Assembly: GCF_029318685.1 (NCBI RefSeq)
Contig: NZ_CP119677.1
Location: 1,652,001-1,716,000 of the forward strand
Reading direction: 5' to 3'
Origin: Ruminiclostridium papyrosolvens DSM 2782
Lineage (GTDB): Bacteria > Bacillota > Clostridia > Acetivibrionales > DSM-1351
Length of the DNA: 64,000 nt
Part shown: positions 43,262 through 52,134 of the stretch, in pieces
How the letters are laid out: each line of letters begins with the position of its first letter
Numbering within the stretch: the first letter of the stretch is position 1
Translations under genes and position numbers: made by a program
Notes under the pieces: generated by a model
Told to the model about the DNA's origin: nothing
Databases searched by the model: none
Seen by the model: only the letters and a program-made list of their open reading frames with translations

Positions 43262-44410
43262 ATGAGCGCTGAGTTGATATTAGCTCTTGAACAGCTGGAA
43301 AAGGAAAAAGGAATTAAGAAGGAAATAATTATTGAGGCTATTGAAGCTGCACTTATTTCTGCATATAAGAAAAACTTTGGTTCAGCAATGAATGTTAAAG
43401 TAAATATAGATAGGGTAACAGGGGATGTAAAAGTGTATGCACTCAGGAAAGTTGCCGAAGACCCTGATATGGAAGCAATGGATATATCTGTTGGAGAAGC
43501 TGCAATACTTAATCCCACACTTGAAATAGGGGATTACGTTGAATCAGAGGTAACTCCAAGATCCTTTGGAAGAATAGCTGCTCAGACTGCCAAACAGGTA
43601 GTTGTTCAAAAACTTAGAGAAGCAGAAAGAGGAATTATTTACGATGAGTTTTACAATAAGGAAAGTGATATTGTAACGGGAATAATTCAAAGGATAGAAA
43701 AGAGAAATGTAATTGTAGACCTTGGTAAAACCGAAGCTGTTCTTGGACCTACTGAACAGACCCCCGGTGAGGAATACAGATTCAATGAACGTTTGAAGTC
43801 GTACATTGTAGAAGTTAAGAAGACTACAAAAGGTCCTCAGATTATGATTTCAAGGACACACCCGGGCCTTGTAAAAAGGCTTTTTGAATTGGAAGTGCCT
43901 GAAATACATGACGGTACCGTTGAGATAAAGAGTATTTCAAGAGAGCCGGGTTCAAGAACTAAGATTGCCGTGTACTCTAAGGACGAAAATGTAGACCCTG
44001 TTGGAGCTTGTGTAGGACAAAAGGGTACCAGAGTTCAGGCTATAGTTGATGAACTCAGAGGCGAAAAAATTGATATCATTAAATGGAGTAATGATCCAAG
44101 AGACTATATATCAAGCAGTTTAAGTCCCGCTAAGGTTGTAAGGGTAGACGTGGACGAAGATGAGAAATCTGCAAAAGTTGTGGTTCCTGACTATCAGCTT
44201 TCATTAGCAATAGGAAAAGAAGGTCAGAATGCAAGACTTGCTGCAAAGCTTACCGGCTGGAAAATTGATATAAAGAGTGAATCTCAGCTGAGACAGTCAA
44301 TCGAGAAACAACTGTTTGATGATAGCATAGGCAGTGGATTTTTGGATGAAACTGATCCAGATGATATAAATTATGATAATAATGACCATGAAGATATTAT
44401 TATTGAATGA
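43262..44410 (+). CDS. nusA: Transcription termination/antitermination factor NusA
   Basis: This 382-residue RNA polymerase-binding protein has an N-terminal domain (ALISAYKKNFG), an S1 domain (DIVTGIIQRIEKRNVIVDLG), and two KH domains (VGACVGQKGTRVQAIVDELR and LAIGKEGQNARLAAKLTGW). The acidic C-terminal tail is short, without the extra repeats of E. coli NusA. ACGGAGG lies 11 bases before ATG 43262. Confidence 0.98.
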   Translation: MSAELILALEQLEKEKGIKKEIIIEAIEAALISAYKKNFGSAMNVKVNIDRVTGDVKVYALRKVAEDPDMEAMDISVGEAAILNPTLEIGDYVESEVTPRSFGRIAAQTAKQVVVQKLREAERGIIYDEFYNKESDIVTGIIQRIEKRNVIVDLGKTEAVLGPTEQTPGEEYRFNERLKSYIVEVKKTTKGPQIMISRTHPGLVKRLFELEVPEIHDGTVEIKSISREPGSRTKIAVYSKDENVDPVGACVGQKGTRVQAIVDELRGEKIDIIKWSNDPRDYISSSLSPAKVVRVDVDEDEKSAKVVVPDYQLSLAIGKEGQNARLAAKLTGWKIDIKSESQLRQSIEKQLFDDSIGSGFLDETDPDDINYDNNDHEDIIIE

Positions 44411-44470
44411 CCCTTTATCACCTTTGGCAAGAATTGAGATATTAAATTAAAATATGGAAGGTGTGGATGG

Positions 44471-44743
44471 ATGAAGCAAAAAAAGATTCCATTGCGTATG
44501 TGCCTTGGCTGTAAGGAAATGAAGCAAAAGAGGGAACTAATACGCGTGGTAAAAAATAATGAGGGAGAAATCAGTATTGATCTCGTTGGTAAAAAGCCTG
44601 GCAGGGGTGCATACATATGCAGAAGTGCCGATTGTCTAGAACAGGCGATTAAGGCTAAAAGACTAGAAAAGGCTTTTGAGACTACAATTGACATGGACAT
44701 TTATCATATTCTGAAAAACCAATTGGAGGAAAACGATGGATAA
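44471..44743 (+). CDS. rnpM: YlxR-family RNA-binding protein (RnpM)
   Basis: This 90-residue basic protein of the YlxR family contains LRMCLGCKEMKQKRELIRVV and GRGAYICRSADCLEQAIK. B. subtilis YlxR has been described as an RNase P modulator, which is the basis for the symbol. It sits between nusA and the L7Ae-like gene as in most Firmicutes and overlaps the next gene by eight bases. Confidence 0.93.
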   Translation: MKQKKIPLRMCLGCKEMKQKRELIRVVKNNEGEISIDLVGKKPGRGAYICRSADCLEQAIKAKRLEKAFETTIDMDIYHILKNQLEENDG

Positions 44744-45074
44744 GGTTTATTCCTTATTAGGGCTTGCAAAGAAAGCAGGTCAGCTGTTATCAGGTGATGA
44801 AACCTGTGAAAGGACAATAAAGTCCGGAAAGGCTGTACTTGTTGTCGTTGCAAATGATGCTTCTGAAAACACGAAGGACAAATTTAAAAGTATGTGTAAT
44901 TACCACTCTGTTCCGTACAGAGAGTATGGGCTAAAACTTGAACTTGGTAAGTATACCGGTAAAGAAATAAGAGCGGTAGTTTCAATTACATCAAAAGACT
45001 TTAAAAATGGCCTTCTTAAATTAATAGATAAATCAACAAACGAAACAGGGGGTGAAGGTTTTGGAAAAAGCTAG
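44736..45074 (+). CDS. ylxQ: L7Ae-family K-turn RNA-binding protein (YlxQ)
   Basis: This 112-residue ribosomal L7Ae/L30e/Gadd45-like protein has [20 protein letters not shown] at the start and [15 protein letters not shown], typical of the K-turn-binding YlxQ group. It overlaps the end of ylxR and the beginning of infB, so the block is translationally coupled. Confidence 0.92.
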   Translation: MDKVYSLLGLAKKAGQLLSGDETCERTIKSGKAVLVVVANDASENTKDKFKSMCNYHSVPYREYGLKLELGKYTGKEIRAVVSITSKDFKNGLLKLIDKSTNETGGEGFGKS

Positions 45075-48000
45075 AATATACGAGCTTGCCAAAGAACTTA
45101 ATACTACAAGTAAAAGGTTAATGGAGAAGCTTGCTGAGATAAATGTAAACGTTAAAAATCATATGAGCCTTCTTGAACCTCATGAATTAGATGCACTATA
45201 TAAACATATAGGTGTTATAAGACATGATGTTAAAAAAAATGAGGTTGGAGAAAAGAAAACTGTAGCGGAAAGTACCAATACGGTTGCAGAAAAGAAGAAA
45301 GAAGTAAAAAAGGAAGTAAAGAAAGATAATAAGAGTGCACCGAGAATTATCAGAACGACGGAAATAATTATTGATAGTAACACGGATGATTCACCGCAGT
45401 CTAACAATTTTTCAAAGAATGAAACAAAAAATGTCCAAAAGAAAAATTACAGAAATGATTATGTCAAAGTGGAATCAAGTACATCAGGTTTAAGACCTGG
45501 ATTTGTAAGGGATGTTAAACCGGATTTTAAAAATAAAAGAAATGAAGTACAAAAGGTAGTTCCAAAGGAAACGCAGGTACCAAAAGAAGAGATTTTAAAT
45601 AATTCAAAAATAAATCAGGACATTCATAAAGAGGAAAAAATTGTGGCGGATAACAAGGGAAATGAATCTAAAGTATTAAATGATAACTCAAATGCGGAAT
45701 CAGCACAGTTGAACAACAAGGTTGCTGCCGCTGAAAAAGAAGGGCAGAAAAGCATTATTAAACCAGAGAGTGTAGAACCATCTGCACAGCCGGAGATTAA
45801 GCCACAGCAGAGTGTTGGTGCCAAGAAGCCGGAAGAGGCGGGTTCACATGGTAACGAAGAATCTCATGGTAAATCTGAAAAACAGGTGACTGTTCAAAAT
45901 GACAATTCATCTGCAAACAATGTTCCGGCAGCTGAGAAGCCTGTACAAGTGACAGACAGACCACAGGGTCAGTACAACAACCAGAGGTCAGACAGACCAC
46001 AGGGACAGTATAACAACCAGAGGACAGACAGACCACAGGGTCAGTACAACAACCAAAGATCAGACAGACCGCAGGGTCAGTACAATAACCAGAGGACAGA
46101 CAGACCGCAAGGTCAGTACAACAACCAGAGGTCAGACAGACCACAGGGTCAGTACAATAACCAGAGGACAGACAGACCACAGGGTCAGTACAACAACCAG
46201 AGGTCAGACAGACCGCAAGGTCAGTACAACAACCAGAGGTCAGACAGACCGCAAGGTCAGTACAACAACCAGAGGTCAGACAGACCGCAGGGTCAGTACA
46301 ACAACCAGAGGTCAGACAGACCACAGGGTCAGTACAACAACCAGAGGTCAGACAGACCACAGGGTCAGTATAATAACCACAGGTCAGACAGACCACAGGG
46401 TCAGTATAATAACCAAAGGTCAGACAGACCACAGGGTCAATACAATAACCAAAGGTCAGACAGACCACAAGGTCAGTACAACAACCAAAGGTCAGACAGA
46501 CCACAAGGTCAGTACAACAACCAAAGGTCAGACAGACCACAGGGTCAGTACAGACAGCAAAATCTGGATATACCAAAGCCGGATGCTTCAGTAGCACAGG
46601 AAGCTTTTGATTCACAGAGAAATGAGGCAAGAAGAGAGTTCCAAGGAAGAGATTTCGATAAGAGTGTTAAGAGGGAAGAGAAGCAAAAGAAAGAAACTCC
46701 AAAGAACAACAATCCAGCAACAAAGCAGAGATTCAGGCCTCAGAAGATAGTTATAGAAAAGAAGGGAGTTTCTGAAATTCTCTCCGAAGACTATATTTTT
46801 AATGAATTCTATAACGATGACGGTAAAAAGAAGAAACAAAGAAATAGAAGAAATGAAAAGGTTCAGGAGAAGTACATTCCGCCAAAGGCAGTACTTACTT
46901 CAATAACCATTCCGGAGTCACTTACAGTAAAAGATTTGGCTGAGTCACTTAAAAAGACTTCTACAGATATTATTAAGAAATTGATGGCTTACGGTGTAAT
47001 GGCAACTCTCAATAACGAGGTTGATTTTGAAACAGCTACGGTAATCGCTGAAGAATATGGAGTTAAGACCGAAAAGGCTATTCAGGTAAGCGAAGAAGAT
47101 ATACTGTTCGATGATAATGAAGTTCAGGATGAAACCAACCTTCAGCAAAGACCACCTGTTGTTGTTGTTATGGGACACGTTGACCATGGTAAGACCTCCT
47201 TGCTGGATGCTATCAGAAGCGCACATGTTATAGACAGCGAAGCAGGCGGAATTACACAGCATATAGGTGCTTATACTGTTAAGGCAAATGACAGACTTAT
47301 AACTTTCTTAGATACACCGGGTCACGAAGCGTTTACTGCAATGCGTGCCAGAGGTGCTCAGGTAACAGACGTTGCGATACTCGTTGTTGCAGCTGATGAC
47401 GGTGTTATGCCTCAGACAATTGAAGCAATCAACCATGCCAAGGCTGCAAATGTATCAATCATAGTTGCAATAAACAAGATTGATAAGCCGGGTGCAAATC
47501 CTGATAAGGTTAAGCAGGAGCTTACCGAGTATGGTATTGTTGCAGAAGAATGGGGCGGAGATGCTATAATGGTTCCTGTTTCCGCTAAAAAGAGAGAAAA
47601 TATAGATCAATTACTTGAAATGGTACTTCTGGCTGCAGATATGCTTGAATTAAAGGCAGATCCTGAAAGACAGGCAAAGGGTACAGTTATCGAAGCAAAA
47701 CTTGATAAGGAAAGAGGCCCTGTTGCTACAGTTCTTGTCCAGAGAGGTACTTTGAAAACAGGAGATTCATTAATTGCAGGCTCATCATTTGGTAGAATCA
47801 AGGCAATGACAAGCGATAAAGGTTATACCATTAAAGCAGCAGGACCATCAATGCCGGTTGAAATTCTGGGTATGGATGAGGTTCCTGAAGCAGGAGAAGT
47901 ATTCTATGCAGTAACTGATGAAAAAGTAGCAAAACAGCTTGTTGAAAAACGTAAGTTCAAACAGAAGGAACAACAGTTCAAAGCAACTGCAAAGGTTACT

Positions 48001-48645
48001 CTTGAAGACCTGTTTACTCAGATAAAAGAAGGTAAAGTAAAAGATTTAAATATTATTATTAAAGCCGATGTTCAAGGTTCTGTTGAAGCAGTAAAACAGT
48101 CTCTTGAAAAATTAAGCAATGAAGAGGTAAGAGTAAAGACCATACATGGTGCGGTTGGAGCAATTACCGAGTCAGATGTAACTTTGGCTCAGGTTTCAAG
48201 TGCAATAATTATCGGATTTAATGTAAGACCGGGTGCAAATGTTACCGAAGCTGCAAAGAATGCTGAAGTTGACATGAGACTATATAGCGTTATTTACAAG
48301 GCCATAGAAGATGTTCAGGCTGCTATGAATGGTATGCTTGAACCAACCTATCAGGAAGTAGTACTGGGACACATTGAAATCAGACAGACATTCAAGGTTT
48401 CAGGTGTTGGAACCATCGGAGGAGCTTACGTAACTGACGGTAAGGTTCAGAGAAATTCTGAAGTTAGGGTTGTCAGAGAAGGTATTGTTATTCACGAAGG
48501 TAAGCTTGCTTCTCTCAAGAGGTTCAAGGATGATGTCAAGGAAGTTGCTCAAGGTTATGAATGTGGTGTATCTATCGAGCGTTTCAATGACATTAAAGAA
48601 GGCGATGTAATAGAAGCCTTCATTATGGAAGAAGTAAAGAGATAA
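45061..48645 (+). CDS. infB: Translation initiation factor IF-2 with repeat-rich N-terminal arm
   Basis: This 1194-residue initiation GTPase brings initiator tRNA to the ribosome. It begins with an IF2 N-terminal domain ([20 protein letters not shown]). A low-complexity arm then holds 17 tandem 12-residue units of the type [12 protein letters not shown] (45961-46548). The conserved part follows: IF2_N, G domain with [31 protein letters not shown] and NKIDKP, then domains II, III and C2. I chose TTG 45061, eight bases after GGGGGTG; GTG 45052 overlaps that site. It is longer than most IF-2 proteins because of the repeat arm. Confidence 0.97.
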   Translation: MEKARIYELAKELNTTSKRLMEKLAEINVNVKNHMSLLEPHELDALYKHIGVIRHDVKKNEVGEKKTVAESTNTVAEKKKEVKKEVKKDNKSAPRIIRTTEIIIDSNTDDSPQSNNFSKNETKNVQKKNYRNDYVKVESSTSGLRPGFVRDVKPDFKNKRNEVQKVVPKETQVPKEEILNNSKINQDIHKEEKIVADNKGNESKVLNDNSNAESAQLNNKVAAAEKEGQKSIIKPESVEPSAQPEIKPQQSVGAKKPEEAGSHGNEESHGKSEKQVTVQNDNSSANNVPAAEKPVQVTDRPQGQYNNQRSDRPQGQYNNQRTDRPQGQYNNQRSDRPQGQYNNQRTDRPQGQYNNQRSDRPQGQYNNQRTDRPQGQYNNQRSDRPQGQYNNQRSDRPQGQYNNQRSDRPQGQYNNQRSDRPQGQYNNQRSDRPQGQYNNHRSDRPQGQYNNQRSDRPQGQYNNQRSDRPQGQYNNQRSDRPQGQYNNQRSDRPQGQYRQQNLDIPKPDASVAQEAFDSQRNEARREFQGRDFDKSVKREEKQKKETPKNNNPATKQRFRPQKIVIEKKGVSEILSEDYIFNEFYNDDGKKKKQRNRRNEKVQEKYIPPKAVLTSITIPESLTVKDLAESLKKTSTDIIKKLMAYGVMATLNNEVDFETATVIAEEYGVKTEKAIQVSEEDILFDDNEVQDETNLQQRPPVVVVMGHVDHGKTSLLDAIRSAHVIDSEAGGITQHIGAYTVKANDRLITFLDTPGHEAFTAMRARGAQVTDVAILVVAADDGVMPQTIEAINHAKAANVSIIVAINKIDKPGANPDKVKQELTEYGIVAEEWGGDAIMVPVSAKKRENIDQLLEMVLLAADMLELKADPERQAKGTVIEAKLDKERGPVATVLVQRGTLKTGDSLIAGSSFGRIKAMTSDKGYTIKAAGPSMPVEILGMDEVPEAGEVFYAVTDEKVAKQLVEKRKFKQKEQQFKATAKVTLEDLFTQIKEGKVKDLNIIIKADVQGSVEAVKQSLEKLSNEEVRVKTIHGAVGAITESDVTLAQVSSAIIIGFNVRPGANVTEAAKNAEVDMRLYSVIYKAIEDVQAAMNGMLEPTYQEVVLGHIEIRQTFKVSGVGTIGGAYVTDGKVQRNSEVRVVREGIVIHEGKLASLKRFKDDVKEVAQGYECGVSIERFNDIKEGDVIEAFIMEEVKR
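45961..46548. repeat. infB: 36 bp tandem repeat inside infB, 17 copies
   Basis: Contiguous 36 bp units encode RPQGQYNNQ[RH][ST]D. Copies differ by a few silent changes (CCACAGGGTCAG against CCGCAAGGTCAG) and by a Ser/Thr alternation in the first units, a sign of recent slippage or unequal crossing-over. The length is an exact multiple of three, so copy-number changes keep the frame. Confidence 0.95.
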
Positions 48646-48664
48646 CAATAAAAGTACTGCGATT

Positions 48665-48704
48665 AAATAGGTTGAAGTTGGAGGATATCCAATTCAACCT
48701 ATTT
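48665..48704 (+). terminator. Terminator-like hairpin after infB
   Basis: AAATAGGTTGAA pairs perfectly with TTCAACCTATTT around an inner small stem, about 20 bases after the infB stop. A second hairpin (CTCCTTTATTC / GAATAAGGGAG, about 48797-48828) precedes rbfA and could act as a further attenuator. Confidence 0.6.
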
Positions 48705-48874
48705 ACATATTAAAATGAAATTTGAATATGAATTGACATACTGTATTTAACCACAAATAAATGTCAATAATTGCATTAGTATATTGTATGATTAGCCTCC
48801 TTTATTCGCTGCATGTGAATAAGGGAGAAGTATAAAAAATATTCAGCCGATAGCGGCAGATGGAGGCTAATAGT

Positions 48875-49228
48875 ATGGCAGACAGAATAATTAGAATATC
48901 AGAAGAAGTTAAAAAGGAAATAAGCAATATAATTCAAAATGATATAAAAGACCCTAGACTTCCAAGTATGGTTAGCATAGTTTCATGTAATGTAACCAAG
49001 GATTTAAGATATGCCAAGGTATTTGTCAGTGTTTTGGGGAATGAAGAGCAAAAGAAAAATGCCATTAGCGCTTTGAAAAGTGCCGCAGGTTTCATCAGAC
49101 GTGAGCTTGGGCATAGAGTGCAACTCAGGTATACACCTGAAATACACTTTGAACTTGATACATCTATTGAACATGGTATCCACATCAACAAGCTTCTTGA
49201 TGATGCCAAAAAGGAATTTACCGAATAA
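48875..49228 (+). CDS. rbfA: Ribosome-binding factor A
   Basis: This 117-residue KH-fold protein is needed for late 30S maturation. RIIRISEEVKKEISNIIQ, SIVSCNVTKDLRYAKVFVS and LRYTPEIHFELDTSIEHG are typical. I chose ATG 48875, preceded by GGAGG. Confidence 0.97.
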   Translation: MADRIIRISEEVKKEISNIIQNDIKDPRLPSMVSIVSCNVTKDLRYAKVFVSVLGNEEQKKNAISALKSAAGFIRRELGHRVQLRYTPEIHFELDTSIEHGIHINKLLDDAKKEFTE

Positions 49229-49261
49229 CATGTTTAATTTAAATTATCGGGGGATAAAATC

Positions 49262-50224
49262 ATGGACAAAGAATTAGTAAAGGCAGTTGAAGGGGCAGAA
49301 AGCGTAGCTATTTTTCCCCACATTTCTGCCGATGGCGATGCAATAGGTTCATCCCTTGCGTTGGCTTTAGCATTAAAGAAAACCGGTAAAAAGGTAATTG
49401 TGTATATGGAAGAAAATATACCTGATACTTTCAAATTTCTTCCAGGAATTGAGCTTGCGGGGTTTATAAGCGAAGACCAAGAAGTTATGGACTTGAATAT
49501 TGCACTTGATACCGGAGATACAGGTAGACTTGGGACAAGAGCAGACCACTTCTTCAAAGCTCCTGTTACAATAAACATCGACCACCATATTACAAATACA
49601 GAGTTTGCACAGTATAACCATGTGGAGGCTTTATCAGCATCCACTGGTGAACTTGTATTTTTGCTTCTGAATGAAATGAAGTATGAAATTGATACTGATA
49701 TGGCGAAGTGTCTTTATACTGCCATTGCAACGGATACAGGTGGTTTCAAGTACGGCAATACTACTGCTGAAACCCACAGAGCTGCAGCAGAATTACTTTC
49801 AACAGGTATTGACGTTGCTGAGCTTTCTCAGAAAATATTTGATAATACAACTTTTATTAAACTAAAACTTACCCAGAAAGCAATAGAGCTTCTGGAACTA
49901 TATGAAAATGATTCGTTGTCTGTAATAGCAATTACTCAGGACATTCTACAGTCAACAGGAGCCAGAGACGAAGACTGTGAAGGGTTGGTAAATATTGGAA
50001 GGTCAATAATTGGCGTAGAAGTATCCGTTCTTATAAAAGAAAAGAGCAGCAATGAAATCCGTGTAAATTTAAGGTCAAAAACATATGTAGATGTATCGGA
50101 GATTGCAGCTTTGTTTGGAGGCGGCGGACATAAACGGGCGGCCGGATGTACAATAAAAGGCAGTATATCGGATGCTAAAGAGCAATTGATAAGCATTATC
50201 AAGGACAAACTTAATCGGAGATAA
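49262..50224 (+). CDS. nrnA: DHH/DHHA1 phosphoesterase (NrnA-type nanoRNase/pAp phosphatase)
   Basis: This 320-residue enzyme degrades short oligoribonucleotides and pAp. The DHH-family metal motifs are HISADGDAIGSSLALA, DTGDTGRLG and NIDHHITN. The C-terminal DHHA1 domain has GGGGHKRAAGCTI. GGGGGAT precedes ATG 49262. Its position between rbfA and truB is the Firmicutes norm. Confidence 0.95.
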   Translation: MDKELVKAVEGAESVAIFPHISADGDAIGSSLALALALKKTGKKVIVYMEENIPDTFKFLPGIELAGFISEDQEVMDLNIALDTGDTGRLGTRADHFFKAPVTINIDHHITNTEFAQYNHVEALSASTGELVFLLLNEMKYEIDTDMAKCLYTAIATDTGGFKYGNTTAETHRAAAELLSTGIDVAELSQKIFDNTTFIKLKLTQKAIELLELYENDSLSVIAITQDILQSTGARDEDCEGLVNIGRSIIGVEVSVLIKEKSSNEIRVNLRSKTYVDVSEIAALFGGGGHKRAAGCTIKGSISDAKEQLISIIKDKLNRR

Positions 50225-50226
50225 AT

Positions 50227-51156
50227 ATGAACGGTATTTTAAATGTTTTAAAGCCTGCAGGTATGACATCTTTTGATGTAATTGGATTTATGAGAAGGAT
50301 AACAGGACAAAAAAAGATAGGTCATGCAGGTACACTTGATCCTTCGGCAGTGGGAGTTTTACCATTATGCATTGGCAATGCCACAAGGGCTTTAGAGTTT
50401 ATGATAGACAAGGATAAGGTTTACCGTGCAGAACTGACACTGGGAGTTTCCACCGACACTCAGGACTCTTCCGGTATTGTGTTGGATTCATATTCCGTAG
50501 AAGTTAATGAGGATGAAATAAAAAAGACAGTTATGAGCTTTGTAGGTACTATTGAACAGCTTCCACCAATGTATTCTGCCATAAAAATCGGCGGTAAGAA
50601 GCTTTATGAGTTAGCCAGACAAGGCCAGACAATAGAACGGGAATCAAGAACTATTCAAATTTACAGCATAGATGTTATAAGAGTTTGGGAGGATAGTGCA
50701 GTATTTGATTCGGAAGGTACAGCAAAAGAATTTGCCGTAAAAAAAGCTCTTTTGGATGTTCACTGTTCAAAGGGAACATATATAAGAACCTTGTGCAACG
50801 ACATTGGTGATAAGCTTGGCTGCGGCGGTCATATGTCTTTTCTCGTAAGAACAAGGGCGGGACAGTATAACCTTGACAACGCCCTTACAATGGAAGAGGT
50901 AATTCAGCTTTCAGAAACTAAAGCTCTTGAGGGGCATTTATTGCCTGTTGAAAAGATATTTGAAGTGTTTGATAGTATTAAATTAAGCAACAAGGAACTT
51001 TTTAAGTATAATAACGGAGTATGGCTGGAAGTTGAGAAAAACAAATATAAAAAAACTGTTTACAGAGTATATGATAATAATAGTTTTCTTGGGATAGGGG
51101 AAGTTTTTGAAAAAGAAAACACACTATATTTAAAATCAAAGAAGTTTTTTAAGTGA
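50227..51156 (+). CDS. truB: tRNA pseudouridine-55 synthase
   Basis: This 309-residue enzyme makes pseudouridine 55 in tRNA. GILNVLKPAGMTSFDV, KKIGHAGTLDPSAVGVLP (catalytic Asp in GTLDP) and VHCSKGTYIRTLCNDIG are typical. It starts two bases after the nrnA stop, with CGGAG within that gene's end. Confidence 0.97.
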   Translation: MNGILNVLKPAGMTSFDVIGFMRRITGQKKIGHAGTLDPSAVGVLPLCIGNATRALEFMIDKDKVYRAELTLGVSTDTQDSSGIVLDSYSVEVNEDEIKKTVMSFVGTIEQLPPMYSAIKIGGKKLYELARQGQTIERESRTIQIYSIDVIRVWEDSAVFDSEGTAKEFAVKKALLDVHCSKGTYIRTLCNDIGDKLGCGGHMSFLVRTRAGQYNLDNALTMEEVIQLSETKALEGHLLPVEKIFEVFDSIKLSNKELFKYNNGVWLEVEKNKYKKTVYRVYDNNSFLGIGEVFEKENTLYLKSKKFFK

Positions 51157-51178
51157 TGAAAAACTAAGGAGACATAAT

Positions 51179-52114
51179 ATGCAGGTTATTCATTCAAATG
51201 ATACTAACAATATATTCAGTTGCTATACCGGTGTCGGTCTTGGTAATTTTGACGGCTTGCATATCGGACATATGGCTCTTATTAACACACTAATAAGAGA
51301 ATCCAAATTAAACGGACTATCATCAGTGGTTTATACATTTACCAAGCATACAGAAAATATTCTCAGAAAAAAGCTTATTACACCTCTGTTACTTACTGAA
51401 ACTAAAAAAATAGAACTTTTAAGTGAAACCACACTTGACAACCTATATCTTGACGAATTCAATGAAGGATTCTCAAGAATGTCTCCCGAAGAATTTGTTG
51501 TAAATATTCTTAAAAACAAGCTGAATATAAAGCTTGCTGTTGCAGGTCATGATTACAGATTTGGCTATAAGGGCGGCGGAGACATACCTTTACTGGAGGA
51601 ATACGGAAAGAAATATGGCTTCAAGGTGGTAGCTATCCCGCCCATTACCTGTGATGGTGAAATTATAAGCAGCACCAGCATCAGACAAGCTATAATAAAT
51701 GGGAATATTGAAACTGCTTACAAGCTGTTGGGGAGAAATTATTCTATTATAGCTGAGGTTGTAAATGGGAGGCGTGTAGGCAATACAATAGGCTTTCCTA
51801 CTGCCAATATTCATCCTGAAAAATACCTTGTACTGCCACACAATGGAGTATATATAACAAAGACACTGTTAAATGGTCGTCTGTACAATAGTATGACTAA
51901 TGTTGGCTATAACCCTACTTTTGAGGATGTAAGACAGAAGACGGTTGAAACTCATATTATGGACTTTGATAAGGATATTTACGGTGAAAAAATTGAAGTA
52001 TTCTTTTTGAAAAAAATTCGCGATGAAAAGAAATTTAACAATGTAGAAGAATTAGTAAATCAAATCTCTAAGGATATGAAGATTTCAAGGGATTACTTGA
52101 GCATAGTAAGTTAG
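51179..52114 (+). CDS. ribF: Bifunctional riboflavin kinase/FMN adenylyltransferase
   Basis: This 311-residue protein makes FMN and FAD from riboflavin. The N-terminal nucleotidyltransferase has GLGNFDGLHIGH and later ISSTSIRQAI. The C-terminal flavokinase has GRRVGNTIGFPTANI and NVGYNPTF. AAGGAGA lies eight bases before ATG 51179. Confidence 0.97.
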   Translation: MQVIHSNDTNNIFSCYTGVGLGNFDGLHIGHMALINTLIRESKLNGLSSVVYTFTKHTENILRKKLITPLLLTETKKIELLSETTLDNLYLDEFNEGFSRMSPEEFVVNILKNKLNIKLAVAGHDYRFGYKGGGDIPLLEEYGKKYGFKVVAIPPITCDGEIISSTSIRQAIINGNIETAYKLLGRNYSIIAEVVNGRRVGNTIGFPTANIHPEKYLVLPHNGVYITKTLLNGRLYNSMTNVGYNPTFEDVRQKTVETHIMDFDKDIYGEKIEVFFLKKIRDEKKFNNVEELVNQISKDMKISRDYLSIVS

Positions 52115-52134
52115 GAGATTAATTATAGTTATAT

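Noticed and set aside
45961-46548. CRISPR array (36 bp repeats)
   Set aside because: The repeats are contiguous with no spacers and encode a regular peptide inside infB.
45797-46630. 277-codon cysteine-rich frame on the minus strand
   Set aside because: It is the complement of the infB repeat; repetition keeps a second frame open by chance.
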